Shown here piece by piece: positions 1 through 7,942 of a DNA stretch of 8,126 bases. Under the pieces are notes generated by a model that made no database searches, was not told the origin of the DNA, and saw nothing but the letters and a program-made list of their open reading frames with translations. The translations under genes and the position numbers were made by a program. The stretch's first letter is position 1, and each line of letters opens with the position of its first letter. This stretch comes from an uncultured Porphyromonadaceae bacterium (GTDB lineage: Bacteria; Bacteroidota; Bacteroidia; Bacteroidales; Muribaculaceae), in assembly GCA_905212215.1 (NCBI GenBank), contig CAJMDR010000073.1, forward strand, positions 1 to 8,126, given 5' to 3'.

Positions 1-1243
1 GATACTCTGCCACATCTTTGATGTAATCGATCACCCGCTGCTCGGTATTCATATCCGGCACTTCCTGTGCAAAATATCCAAGCCGAATCGTCTCACCGAT
101 CTCCACGCTCCCACTGTCCGGCTCGATCAGCCCGGCAATGATCTTGATCAGCGTTGATTTGCCGCATCCGTTCGGTCCGATGATGCCAAGCCGCTGATTT
201 TTCAGAACAATGTAATCAAAATCATCGATCAGTACTTTCTCTCCGTAGCGTTTGCTGATATGATGCAGTTCTACTGTCTTTCTGCCCATTCTTGCAGCTG
301 TTGCTTCAATCTCAAGTGTGGCGTCACTGACCGGTGCTTTTCCCGCTTTTAAAGCCTCAAGACGCTCCAGTCTCGCACGCTGTTTGGTACTTCTCGCACG
401 ACAGCCGCGTTTTGCCCATTCAAGTTCCATACGAAGGACGCTCTGTCTTTTTCGCTCCGTTGCCAGTGCCATCTCTTCTCTTTGCACTTTCAGCTCCAGA
501 AATTTTGAATAATTTGCTTCATAACTGTAAATTTTCCCATGATCCAGCTCCAGGATCCGATTACTCACACGATCCAGGAAATAGCGATCGTGGGACACAA
601 TCAGGCAGGCGCCCTTAAAATCGGAAAGAAAGCTCTCCAACCACTCCACTGCGTGAATATCCAGGTGGTTGGTAGGTTCGTCAAGCAACAATAGGTCAGG
701 CTTTTGTAGAAGAATCTTGGCAAGCTCCAAACGCATGCGCCAGCCACCGCTAAATTCCGACGTGGGTCTGTAAAGGTCCTTTCGTTCAAAACCAAGGCCG
801 AGAAGTGTCTTTTCTATCTCTCCTTCCATATTTGCGCCCGAACTCATGCGTATGCGGTCGCGGAGGTGTTCGGCACTTTCCAGCAGAGAAGATGTTTCTT
901 TCCAGTTGCTTTCGTCTATCTGTTCAATCCGTTTCTCGATGCTCGCCAGTTCATCTTTCATGGAATTGATGATGGCAAAAGCTTTCTTTACCTCCTCCAA
1001 TACTGTTGTGGAGTCGGCAAGCTGCATTTGTTGAGGAAGATAACCTATGGTAATGCCTTCCTCACGGCCAATAACGCCTGTAGTAGGTCTCTCGAGACCT
1101 GCCAAAATTTTAAGCATTGTAGACTTGCCGGCACCATTCTTGCCGGCAAGACCTATGCGGTCATTCCCGTTGATGTTAAAGCTTACACCGCCAAAAAGTG
1201 GTTTGGCGGAAAACTCTACTCCGAGATTTTCTACTGATACCAT
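1..1243 (-). CDS. ABC-F family ATPase, 5' part only (C-terminus beyond left edge); apparent two-lineage hybrid
   Basis: Tandem-ATPase ABC-F protein without membrane segments; family members act on ribosomes in translation or antibiotic protection. The open frame gives 414 residues before the edge. NBD1: Walker A GKNGAGKST (34-42), signature SGGW (165-168), Walker B LLLLDEP (184-190), H-loop His218. A charged Arg/Glu/Lys-rich inter-domain linker spans about 242-325. NBD2 begins near 326 with Walker A GPNGCGKST (356-364); its signature and Walker B are off the window. The start MVSVENL is the usual family position just before the first beta strand, and no upstream extension is needed. Oddity: residues 1-196 resemble Bacteroidales homologues, whereas from about 197 on (for example ATERKRQS, RARSTKQRARLERLEAL) it resembles Lachnospiraceae ABC-F proteins. 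Leu codon CTG is 4 of 26 in the first part and 13 of 22 after it (hand count). No frameshift or stop. ABC-F assignment is sure; subfamily and substrate are not. Confidence 0.9.
   Translation of the reverse strand, partial: MVSVENLGVEFSAKPLFGGVSFNINGNDRIGLAGKNGAGKSTMLKILAGLERPTTGVIGREEGITIGYLPQQMQLADSTTVLEEVKKAFAIINSMKDELASIEKRIEQIDESNWKETSSLLESAEHLRDRIRMSSGANMEGEIEKTLLGLGFERKDLYRPTSEFSGGWRMRLELAKILLQKPDLLLLDEPTNHLDIHAVEWLESFLSDFKGACLIVSHDRYFLDRVSNRILELDHGKIYSYEANYSKFLELKVQREEMALATERKRQSVLRMELEWAKRGCRARSTKQRARLERLEALKAGKAPVSDATLEIEATAARMGRKTVELHHISKRYGEKVLIDDFDYIVLKNQRLGIIGPNGCGKSTLIKIIAGLIEPDSGSVEIGETIRLGYFAQEVPDMNTEQRVIDYIKDVAEY
640..700 (-). other. Probable chimera junction inside the ABC-F gene
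   Basis: The stretch coding LLLLDEP through HLDI (residues 184-196, positions 656-694) is among the most conserved parts of any ABC-F gene. Sequence style and codon choice change across it: CTT/CTC/TTG leucines on the start-codon side, CTG with CGG and GTG codons on the other. A shared conserved stretch is where homologous recombination or a k-mer-based assembler would join two genes in frame. The exact breakpoint cannot be placed by eye; the range is my estimate. Confidence 0.6.
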
Positions 1244-1276
1244 GCCACAAAAATAGTAATTATCGGCGGCATGGTA
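1238..1276. repeat. 9 bp perfect inverted repeat around the ABC-F start codon and -7 box
   Basis: TACCATGCC at 1238-1246 and its reverse complement GGCATGGTA at 1268-1276 are separated by 21 bp, giving arm centres 30 bp apart (about three helical turns). One arm contains the ABC-F ATG; the -7 box lies between the arms. It could be a repressor operator, or, in mRNA reading through from the nrdD side, a hairpin hiding the start codon. It has no U-tract directly after it and is not a convincing terminator. Confidence 0.5.
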
Positions 1277-1279
1277 AAA
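1248..1279 (-). promoter_or_regulatory. Putative Bacteroidetes promoter for the ABC-F gene
   Basis: On the minus strand TATTTTTG (1248-1255) fits the TAnnTTTG -7 box exactly. A weak -33 candidate, TTTT instead of TTTG, lies 20 bp upstream at 1276-1279. Only 4 nt separate the -7 box from the ATG at 1243, so the transcript would be leaderless or nearly so. AT-rich context makes a chance match possible. Confidence 0.45.
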
Positions 1280-1329
1280 TTCATTGTTTTTGTGCCCTGT
1301 AGACAGCCTTTGTTTTGAGGATAAGTTCC

Positions 1330-1683
1330 TTATTTCCGCATGTAATGCGGCATTTCGGCCGGTATCACCATGGAAATTTCCACAAGGCCTCCAACTGTAC
1401 CATCCTCCAGACGATAGGCTGTCTGATAAATCATTTTGTGCAGACCTTCTTTTTCTATTGTGTAGGCATTGCTTCCACCTGTTTCAAGTAATTGCCTGAT
1501 GATTGCTCTGGCGTGGTCTTTATGGCAGTCCATCAGATTCTTGCCAATGAGATTGCCATGCTTCCTGTATGTCTGTTTTGCCTTGTCGTTCTGATAGATG
1601 ATCTCACAGTCGGCGTTGCACACCGTTACTGCACAGTTCATATAGTATGCCCAATCTGGCATATTTTCTGGAAAGGTTTTCAT
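1330..1683 (-). CDS. Small stand-alone PAS-domain protein, coupled to nrdG
   Basis: A 117-residue soluble protein that is essentially one PAS fold with no output domain, signal peptide or membrane segment. Visible PAS features: the early strands CAVTVCNADCEIIYQND (17-33), the helix/loop IGKNLMDCH (46-54), YTIEKEGLHKMIYQT (74-88), and a last strand GGLVEISMVIP (98-108) before a short PHYMRK end. The GKNL-x-x-CH pattern and the 'TIEK...MIYQ' strand pair recall small PAS proteins I associate with gut anaerobes and the PAS part of DUF438-type proteins (from memory). Cysteines at 17, 22, 26 and 53, next to His54 and His57, could suit a metal, heme or redox switch; that is inference. Its ATG overlaps the nrdG TGA (ATGA), so translation is probably coupled and it likely belongs to anaerobic dNTP synthesis. 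Ligand and partner are unknown. PAS call good; role uncertain. Confidence 0.85.
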   Translation of the reverse strand: MKTFPENMPDWAYYMNCAVTVCNADCEIIYQNDKAKQTYRKHGNLIGKNLMDCHKDHARAIIRQLLETGGSNAYTIEKEGLHKMIYQTAYRLEDGTVGGLVEISMVIPAEMPHYMRK

Positions 1684-2150
1684 GGTTCAGTTAGTTCCGG
1701 AATATTATCCGTGTAATATATCTTTTGATTTGATGACCCTCTGAATCTGAGATCTGGATCATGTAATTCTTTTATGAAAGGTCCGTCTACAACGGCCTCC
1801 GCTTCTTTTATGGTATTGAGGAGTCTATTGTCTGACAATATCTTTTCCATTATGAAACCGGTATAAACCCAGGTCTTGTGACCTATGGCTTTGATGCGTT
1901 TTATCAACTCGGCAATTTCAGACGGATGGTATAACGGGTCGCCTCCACTTAAAGTGACATCGAAATCTTCTTCTTCAACTATTGCCATTATCTCATCCAA
2001 TGTCATTGCCTTTCCGGCATTGAAATCCCAAGATTCAGGATTATGACAACCCGGACATTGGTGCTTGCATCCGGCAATATAGATTGCCGTGCGAAATCCC
2101 GGTCCGTCAACCGTAGTTCCTCTGACTATGTCGAGTATCTGCAATTGCAT
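1680..2150 (-). CDS. nrdG: Anaerobic ribonucleoside-triphosphate reductase activating protein (radical SAM)
   Basis: Cytoplasmic activase that uses S-adenosylmethionine and a [4Fe-4S] cluster to place the glycyl radical on NrdD. It is 156 residues, normal for NrdG. Seen in sequence: DGPG (15-18), the radical-SAM cluster triad CxxxCxxC at Cys28, Cys32 and Cys35 followed by HNPESW, the SAM-contacting SGGDPL segment (68-73), VDGPF (121-125), and the C-terminal FRGSSNQ (136-142) typical of the family. The start is fixed by the N-terminal LQILDIVRGTTVDGPG block. It begins 6 bp after the nrdD stop and ends in an ATGA overlap with the PAS gene, so it must be co-transcribed with both. The antiparallel frames here show no family features. 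Confidence 0.97.
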   Translation of the reverse strand: MQLQILDIVRGTTVDGPGFRTAIYIAGCKHQCPGCHNPESWDFNAGKAMTLDEIMAIVEEEDFDVTLSGGDPLYHPSEIAELIKRIKAIGHKTWVYTGFIMEKILSDNRLLNTIKEAEAVVDGPFIKELHDPDLRFRGSSNQKIYYTDNIPELTEP

Positions 2151-2156
2151 CTCGCA

Positions 2157-4361
2157 CTATTTGTGTACTACCCTGTCTTTCAACTCGGCGAGTTTACCTG
2201 AGTTCCAGCGGTCCGTTGTGCCGACCAAGTATCCGGTTATGCGCTGTATGGTCTCGAATCGATGTCCACACTTAGGACAATGATCCATATCCTTGTCGGC
2301 ATTCTCATATCCGCAGTTCGGACAATGGTTGCGGTTATGATTCACTGAACCATAGCCCATGTCATATTTATCCATAAGGTCCACTATCTGCATTATAGCC
2401 TCCGGATTATGGGTTGCGTCGCCGTCCAGTTCTACATAGAAAATATGACCGCCCCTTGTCATTTCATGGTACGGAGCTTCCACTTTTGCCTTATGTCTTG
2501 GCGAACAGTGATAGTAAACGGGAACATGGTTGGAATTGGTGTAATAATCCTTGTCCGTTACACCGGGTATTACACCGAATGACTTTCGATCCCGTTTAGT
2601 GAATTTTCCTGAAAGCCCTTCTGCGGGAGTGGCGAGAATGGAATAATTATGTCCGAAGATCTCACTGAACTCATTTGCCTTGGAACGCATGTGTCGTACA
2701 ATGCTGAGACCCAATTTCTGGCTCTCAACATCTTCCCCATGATGATGCCCTGTCAGAGCTGTAAGACATTCGGCAAGACCTATGAATCCTATTCCCAAAG
2801 TTCCCTGGTTGATTACACTTTCTATAGTGTCGTTGACGTCTAACTGATCAGCTCCGTTCCACAGCTTGCTCATGACCAAAGGGAATTGCTTGGCCAGGGC
2901 TGTTGACTGGAACCGGTAGCGTTCGTCAAGCTGACGAGCAGTAATAGTCAATATGTCGTCAAGTTTCTCAAAGAAACGTTGAATACGCTCTTCCTTGTCG
3001 CAGATGTTCATCACCTCTATGGCAAGCCGCACAAGATTGATGGTAGTGAAAGAAAGGTTGCCGCGTCCTATAGATGTCTTTTCACCATAACGGTTTTCAA
3101 ACACTCTCGTTCGGCAACCCATGGTGGCGACTTCATACTTGTATCTTTCCGGATCATCGGCACGCCATTTCTCATGCTGGTTATAGCTTGCGTCAAGATT
3201 AAGGAAGTTCGGAAAGAAACGGCGTGCCGTTACCTTACATGCCAGTTCATATAGATCGCGGTTGGGGTCTTCGGGAAGATAGCTTACTCCCCTTTTCTTC
3301 TTCCATATCTGTATAGGAAAAATGGCAGTCGCTCCGTTTCCTACTCCTTCATACGTGGTCTGCAACAGTTCACGTATCACACATCTGCCTTCTGCCGAAG
3401 TATCGGTGCCGTAATTGATGGATGAGAACACTACTTGATTGCCACCACGGCTATGGATGGTATTCATGTTATGGATAAAAGCTTCCATAGCCTGATGTAC
3501 TCTGCCTACCGTCTGGTTCATGGCATGTTGCAATGCTCTTTCTTCTCCTTCCAAACCCTCAAGCGGTCGTTTGATATAATCTTTCAAATTCTCATCGTAA
3601 CGGGATTGAAGATTCATGCCGCTCAGTTCCTCTATCTTTCTTAGTTCCTCGATATATGTCTTACGCACGAATGGTGCGAGATAGAAATCGAAGGCCGGTA
3701 TAGCCTGACCGCCATGCATTTCGTTCTGAGCTGTTTCCAGCGAAATGCAGGCTATGACACTTGCAGTCTCTATCCTCTTGGCTGGTCGAGATTCCCCGTG
3801 ACCCGCCACAAAGCCGTGTCGCAAAATCTTTTCCAACGGATGCTGAACGCAGGTTAATGATTTTGTTGGGTAATAATCCTTGTCATGGATATGAATGTAG
3901 TTGTTCTTTACCGCCGTTCTTGCCTCGTCGCTCAGCAGATAGTCGTCAACAAAAGGTTTGGTGGATTCAGAGGCGAACTTCATCATCATACCGGCGGGAG
4001 AATCCGCATTCATGTTTGCGTTCTCACGGGTGACATCATTGTTTTTGGCGGCAATGATTTCCATGAAGAGGTCGCGTGTTTTTGCTTTACGCGCTATGGA
4101 ACGCTTGTCGCGATAAGCGATATAACGTTTCGCCACATCCTTACGGCTGGATTTCATCAGTTCCAGCTCTACCCTGTCCTGAATGTCCTCAACACTCATA
4201 CGGGCCGGCGACGTCATAGAAATGCGGTCGGAAATCTTTTGAAGCAATGCCTCGTCTTCTCCTTGCTCTGTTGCAAGCATGGCTTTGCGTATGGCTCCTT
4301 TGATTTTTTCCTCATTGAAACCTACCACGCGGCCATCTCGTTTTATAACGACTTCAATCAT
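2157..4361 (-). CDS. nrdD: Anaerobic (class III) ribonucleoside-triphosphate reductase
   Basis: Oxygen-sensitive glycyl-radical enzyme that reduces NTPs to dNTPs, usually with formate as reductant. From this start it has 734 residues. An N-terminal ATP-cone (about 1-91, from MIEVVIKRDGRVVGF) gives allosteric control of activity. The ten-stranded barrel follows, with Cys171 in SLTCVQHP and Cys416 in TMGCRTR, which by context correspond to the two catalytic cysteines of T4 NrdD; QNEMHGGQ is also present. The C-terminal zinc site is Cys680/683 and Cys695/698, and the radical residue is Gly710 in RITGYLVG. The frame stays open upstream to an ATG at 4451, but a strong promoter lies inside that extension and the ATP-cone begins at 4361, so the shorter start is chosen. 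Stop TAG; nrdG follows after 6 bp. No missing key residue. Confidence 0.97.
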   Translation of the reverse strand: MIEVVIKRDGRVVGFNEEKIKGAIRKAMLATEQGEDEALLQKISDRISMTSPARMSVEDIQDRVELELMKSSRKDVAKRYIAYRDKRSIARKAKTRDLFMEIIAAKNNDVTRENANMNADSPAGMMMKFASESTKPFVDDYLLSDEARTAVKNNYIHIHDKDYYPTKSLTCVQHPLEKILRHGFVAGHGESRPAKRIETASVIACISLETAQNEMHGGQAIPAFDFYLAPFVRKTYIEELRKIEELSGMNLQSRYDENLKDYIKRPLEGLEGEERALQHAMNQTVGRVHQAMEAFIHNMNTIHSRGGNQVVFSSINYGTDTSAEGRCVIRELLQTTYEGVGNGATAIFPIQIWKKKRGVSYLPEDPNRDLYELACKVTARRFFPNFLNLDASYNQHEKWRADDPERYKYEVATMGCRTRVFENRYGEKTSIGRGNLSFTTINLVRLAIEVMNICDKEERIQRFFEKLDDILTITARQLDERYRFQSTALAKQFPLVMSKLWNGADQLDVNDTIESVINQGTLGIGFIGLAECLTALTGHHHGEDVESQKLGLSIVRHMRSKANEFSEIFGHNYSILATPAEGLSGKFTKRDRKSFGVIPGVTDKDYYTNSNHVPVYYHCSPRHKAKVEAPYHEMTRGGHIFYVELDGDATHNPEAIMQIVDLMDKYDMGYGSVNHNRNHCPNCGYENADKDMDHCPKCGHRFETIQRITGYLVGTTDRWNSGKLAELKDRVVHK

Positions 4362-4399
4362 GGTATTTGCTACGTATCTTTGTGGTTGTTTTGCGGATG

Positions 4400-4430
4400 C
4401 AAAGTTATGATTATTCTCCCATTCTACAAA
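4400..4430 (-). promoter_or_regulatory. Bacteroidetes-type promoter of nrdD-nrdG-PAS
   Basis: On the minus strand TTTG (4427-4430) is followed after exactly 19 bp by TAACTTTG (4400-4407), a full match to the -33/-7 pattern of the Bacteroidetes primary sigma factor. The nrdD ATG at 4361 lies 38 nt past the -7 box, leaving a leader of roughly 30 nt without a clear Shine-Dalgarno sequence. No FNR-like (TTGAT-N4-ATCAA) site or NrdR box is visible next to it. Confidence 0.85.
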
Positions 4431-4641
4431 ATTAAATTCATAATTGTTCACTCAGAATTTCCGTTTTGGAAAACTTTCAGCTATATTTATTTGATTATTA
4501 TTTCGAAATATCAGCTAATTATAAATTTATTTTGGACAACTTTAGTTCCAATATTAAATTCAATATTAAGAAATTATTTAAACCATCAGTGCTTGTAGGT
4601 TTTAAAGGTGGGAGAAGAAGTAATTCCGCCACATATTTATA

Positions 4642-4673
4642 TTTGCATATCTCCCGAAATTTTCGTAATTTTG
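4642..4673 (+). promoter_or_regulatory. Bacteroidetes-type promoter of rhlE-lepA
   Basis: TTTG (4642-4645), 20 bp, then TAATTTTG (4666-4673): a complete -33/-7 match. The rhlE ATG at 4680 begins only 6 nt after the -7 box, about where transcription should start, so the mRNA is predicted to be leaderless or to carry a leader of a few nucleotides. This also excludes the in-frame upstream ATG at 4608 as the start. Confidence 0.85.
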
Positions 4674-4679
4674 CACTCA

Positions 4680-6146
4680 ATGAATTTTAGTGATACCGAA
4701 CTGAATGAATACGTTCTGGAAGCCGTCGAAACGATGGGCTTCCAGACGTTGACACCTATACAGGAGGCTTCCATACCCCCTTTGCTTGAAGGTAAAGACC
4801 TAATCGGAGTAGCCCAGACAGGAACGGGCAAAACCGCAGCCTTCCTGCTCCCTGTACTCAATGAACTCAGCTATGGCGACTATCCGTCAGACAAAATAAA
4901 TTGTCTTATCATGGCGCCCACCAGAGAGCTTGCTAAACAAATAGATGAACAACTTCAGGGGTTCAGCTACTATGTGCCGGTAAGTTCTTCAGCTGTTTAT
5001 GGCGGTAACGACGGACCCGAATTTGCCCGGCAGAGACAAGGCTTGAAAATGGGCGCCGACATAATTGTTGCAACTCCAGGAAGACTGATATCCCATATCA
5101 GCATGGGATATGTGGATCTCTCGGAGGTCAGCTTCTTTATTCTTGACGAAGCGGACAGAATGCTTGATATGGGCTTTTATGATGATATTAAACAGATTGC
5201 ATCGTATCTGCCGGATTACAGACAGACAATCATGTTTTCCGCCACCATGCCCGACAAGATTCAGAAACTTGCCAAAAGCATTCTAAATAATCCAGTTCGT
5301 GTTGAAATCGCGGTGAGCAAACCTGCAGAGAACATTCGTCAGGAAGCCATATATGTACACGAGACACAAAAACTGAACGCTGTCAAGGAAATCTTCGCCA
5401 AAGAAAAAGAGGCTGCCAGAAGCCTTATATTCGCCTCCTCGAAGCTGAAAGTCAAAGAGCTTGCAAGAACACTCAGACAAAAAGGTTACAAAGTAGCGGA
5501 AATGCACAGTGACCTTGATCAAGCTCAGAGAGACGAGGTGATGCACAGTTTCAAGAATGGTAGCGTGAAGATGCTCGTCGCAACGGATATTGTGGCAAGG
5601 GGTATTGATATAGACGACATAGCCCTTGTGATGAATTACGATGTGCCGAGAGAAGCTGAAGATTATGTACATCGCATAGGCCGAACTGCCAGAGCGGGTG
5701 CTTCGGGAAGAGCTATAACTCTTGTAAATGGGAAAGATCTTACGCCATTCAGGAAAATCGAAAAATTCCTTGGCAAGGAGATTCCACCCTTGAAGTTAAA
5801 ATGCAGTAACGAGGAAGAACTGAATCAACCTTTGAAGAAAACGGGGCACAGGTCATCAGCTTCTAAACAACGTAATACCGTTCAGCGCGGTTACGGACGC
5901 AAAATGAGCGGTTCGGCTTCCCAGGCAACTGGTAAACGGACAGATTCACCAACAAATAGGACCGCCAGAAACCATGCAGGTTCATCTGTTGTTTCTGAAA
6001 CTGTAAAAAACACAGTTACACCAAGCTATGAAAACGCGACGCAGAAGACCGATGCCATTCAGAAAACCGGCATGGAGACAAAGAAACGGCATTATCGCCA
6101 TAGAACACGTCGCAAGCCATCACAAAATCAGACTACTCAACAATGA
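4680..6146 (+). CDS. rhlE: DEAD-box ATP-dependent RNA helicase, RhlE-like
   Basis: 488-residue cytoplasmic RNA helicase, likely acting in ribosome assembly or RNA remodelling. All core motifs are present: Q motif FQTLTPIQ (21-28) with the upstream Phe3, motif I AQTGTGKT (45-52), Ia PTREL (80-84), Ib TPGR (132-135), II DEAD (156-159), III SAT (187-189), IV LIFASSK (249-255), [11 protein letters not shown] (301-310) and [12 protein letters not shown] (331-340). The last ~100 residues (from about 385) are a low-complexity basic tail rich in Lys, Arg, Thr, Ser, Asn and Gln, ending in [12 protein letters not shown] and QNQTTQQ, typical of RhlE proteins and presumably RNA-binding. The start is the ATG just before the Q-motif Phe; a longer frame to 4608 would contain the promoter. 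The TGA overlaps the lepA ATG (ATGA), implying translational coupling. RhlE is the best subfamily fit, though CsdA/DeaD-like naming is possible. Confidence 0.95.
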   Translation: MNFSDTELNEYVLEAVETMGFQTLTPIQEASIPPLLEGKDLIGVAQTGTGKTAAFLLPVLNELSYGDYPSDKINCLIMAPTRELAKQIDEQLQGFSYYVPVSSSAVYGGNDGPEFARQRQGLKMGADIIVATPGRLISHISMGYVDLSEVSFFILDEADRMLDMGFYDDIKQIASYLPDYRQTIMFSATMPDKIQKLAKSILNNPVRVEIAVSKPAENIRQEAIYVHETQKLNAVKEIFAKEKEAARSLIFASSKLKVKELARTLRQKGYKVAEMHSDLDQAQRDEVMHSFKNGSVKMLVATDIVARGIDIDDIALVMNYDVPREAEDYVHRIGRTARAGASGRAITLVNGKDLTPFRKIEKFLGKEIPPLKLKCSNEEELNQPLKKTGHRSSASKQRNTVQRGYGRKMSGSASQATGKRTDSPTNRTARNHAGSSVVSETVKNTVTPSYENATQKTDAIQKTGMETKKRHYRHRTRRKPSQNQTTQQ

Positions 6147-7936
6147 AAAATATTAGAAATTTCTGCATAATAGCTCATATAGACCACGGTAAGTCGACAC
6201 TTTCCGACCGTTTGCTTGAACGCACCAAGACAGTAGATGCCAAGGACATGGAAAACCAGGTCCTGGACGATATGGATCTGGAGCGAGAACGTGGCATTAC
6301 CATCAAAAGCCATGCCATACAAATGCAATACAGGCAGGATGATGTTGACTACACACTTAACCTGATTGACACCCCGGGACATGTGGACTTCAGCTATGAG
6401 GTAAGCCGTTCCATAGCTGCTTGCGAAGGTGCACTCCTGATTGTCGATGCCAGTCAGGGAATACAGGCACAGACCATCAGCAACCTCTATATGGCCATAG
6501 ATAATGACCTTGAGGTAATTCCTGTAATCAACAAATGTGATCTTGAAAGCGCAAAGCCGGATGAGGTGGAAGATCAGATTGTCGACCTGTTGGGTTGCGA
6601 CCGCAATGATATTATCCGTGCAAGCGGAAAGACAGGTCAGGGTGTCGACGAGATACTGAAGGCTATAGTTGATCGTGTGCCGGCTCCCGAAGGAGACCCG
6701 AATGCTCCGTTGCAGGCCCTTATCTTTGATTCGGTATTCAATCCTTTCCGTGGTATCATAGCATATTTCAAAATCGTAAACGGTACTATTAGCAAGGATG
6801 ATTTCGTAAAGTTCTTCTCAACCGGCAAAGAATACCATGCCGATGAAGTCGGCGTGCTGAAACTCCAGATGCAGCCGGAGAAAGAACTAAGTGCCGGAAA
6901 TGTCGGCTATATAATATCCGGCATAAAAAGCAGCAAGGAGGTAAAGGTGGGCGATACAATCACACATGTGGATGTTCCTTGCAAGAACGCCATTGAAGGT
7001 TTCGAAGAAGTAAAACCCATGGTATTTGCGGGAGTCTACCCTATCGACCCAGAGGATTTCGAAAATCTGAGGGCCTCGCTGGAGAAACTTCAGCTCAACG
7101 ATGCCTCGCTTACCTTCCAACCGGAATCATCAGCCGCTCTCGGCTTCGGATTCCGTTGCGGTTTCCTCGGTCTTCTTCACATGGAGATTGTACAGGAAAG
7201 ACTCGGCAGGGAATTCAACATGGATGTCATCACCACTGTGCCGAACGTCAGCTACAACGTATACACTAAACGAGGGGAGAAGATAGAGGTCCACAACCCT
7301 TCCGGACTGCCGGATCCTGCAAGTATAGACCATATAGAAGAACCATATATCCGTGCAAGTATCATTACACAGGCCGATTATATCGGACCTATCATGACAC
7401 TCTGTCTCGGCAAACGAGGTGAACTGATAAAGCAGGATTATATTTCCGGAAATCGCCTGGAACTGACTTTCGACATTCCTCTCGGCGAGATTGTAATCGA
7501 CTTCTACGACAAGCTGAAGAGCATCTCTAAAGGTTATGCCTCTTTCGACTATCATATACAGGACTTCAGACCCTCGAACCTCATTAAACTTGACATTCTG
7601 CTGAACGGAGAGAGTGTTGATGCCCTTTCCACTCTTACTCACGCCGACAATGCGGTAAGATTCGGACGCCGAATGTGCGAAAAGCTCAAGGAACTTATTC
7701 CGCGCCAACAGTTCGATATTGCCGTTCAGGCGGCTATTGGAGCAAAGATTATCGCCCGAGAAACCATTAAGGCTGTTCGCAAGGATGTCACCGCAAAATG
7801 TTATGGAGGCGACATCTCACGTAAGCGCAAGCTATTGGAGAAACAGAAAGAAGGTAAAAAACGTATGAGACAATTTGGTAAAGTTGCTGTTCCACAGGAA
7901 GCATTTATTGCTATTTTGTCAATTGATGAAGAATAA
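6143..7936 (+). CDS. lepA: Elongation factor 4 (LepA), ribosome-associated GTPase
   Basis: Translational GTPase that binds the ribosome and has been linked to back-translocation, translation under stress and 30S assembly. It has 597 residues, the standard length. GTP-binding motifs: G1 AHIDHGKST (11-19), G2 with RGITIKS (50-56), G3 DTPGH (76-80), G4 NKCD (130-133), G5 ASGK (160-163). EF-G-like domains II, III and V follow, including [19 protein letters not shown] in the middle. The LepA-specific C-terminal domain ends with the diagnostic [24 protein letters not shown] segment and AFIAILSID. The start [17 protein letters not shown] is the canonical one. It overlaps the rhlE stop by four bases and is followed by a terminator, so it is the last gene of the operon. 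Complete and ordinary. Confidence 0.98.
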   Translation: MKNIRNFCIIAHIDHGKSTLSDRLLERTKTVDAKDMENQVLDDMDLERERGITIKSHAIQMQYRQDDVDYTLNLIDTPGHVDFSYEVSRSIAACEGALLIVDASQGIQAQTISNLYMAIDNDLEVIPVINKCDLESAKPDEVEDQIVDLLGCDRNDIIRASGKTGQGVDEILKAIVDRVPAPEGDPNAPLQALIFDSVFNPFRGIIAYFKIVNGTISKDDFVKFFSTGKEYHADEVGVLKLQMQPEKELSAGNVGYIISGIKSSKEVKVGDTITHVDVPCKNAIEGFEEVKPMVFAGVYPIDPEDFENLRASLEKLQLNDASLTFQPESSAALGFGFRCGFLGLLHMEIVQERLGREFNMDVITTVPNVSYNVYTKRGEKIEVHNPSGLPDPASIDHIEEPYIRASIITQADYIGPIMTLCLGKRGELIKQDYISGNRLELTFDIPLGEIVIDFYDKLKSISKGYASFDYHIQDFRPSNLIKLDILLNGESVDALSTLTHADNAVRFGRRMCEKLKELIPRQQFDIAVQAAIGAKIIARETIKAVRKDVTAKCYGGDISRKRKLLEKQKEGKKRMRQFGKVAVPQEAFIAILSIDEE

Positions 7937-7942
7937 TAAAAC

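Larger units (their letters stand above)
4362..4679. other. AT-rich divergent intergenic region between nrdD and rhlE
   Basis: 318 bp without a supported gene. Besides the two outward promoters, the middle holds three small symmetric elements: a perfect 12 bp palindrome TATTTCGAAATA (4499-4510); a 9 bp direct repeat CAATATTAA at 4549-4557 and 4561-4569 (12 bp period); and an inverted repeat TTTAAACC (4577-4584) / GGTTTTAAA (4598-4606) with one bulged base and a 13 nt loop. Any could be an operator, but such matches also arise by chance in DNA this AT-rich. The promoters are about 210 bp apart and do not overlap. Confidence 0.6.

Noticed and set aside
601..700. Frameshift or pseudogene in the ABC-F gene
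   Set aside because: Translating through the junction by hand gives a continuous frame of 414 codons with no stop, so the oddity is a lineage change rather than a broken frame.
4491..4513. FNR-like site near TTGAT...ATCAG in the nrdD upstream region
   Set aside because: The half-sites are 14 bp apart rather than 4 and the second is imperfect.
3885..4598. Long open frame antisense to nrdD running into the intergenic region (237 codons)
   Set aside because: It opposes the conserved NrdD frame and its second half is translated AT-rich spacer; no family features.
4608..4679. N-terminal extension of the helicase from an upstream ATG
   Set aside because: It contains a complete -33/-7 promoter and lies before the Q-motif Phe; the protein begins at 4680.
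5283..5672. Open frame antisense to the helicase gene
   Set aside because: It overlaps helicase motifs IV-VI on the other strand; no supporting signal.
7130..7708. Long open frame antisense to lepA (192 codons)
   Set aside because: It shadows a clear LepA coding frame and shows no recognisable domain or start context.
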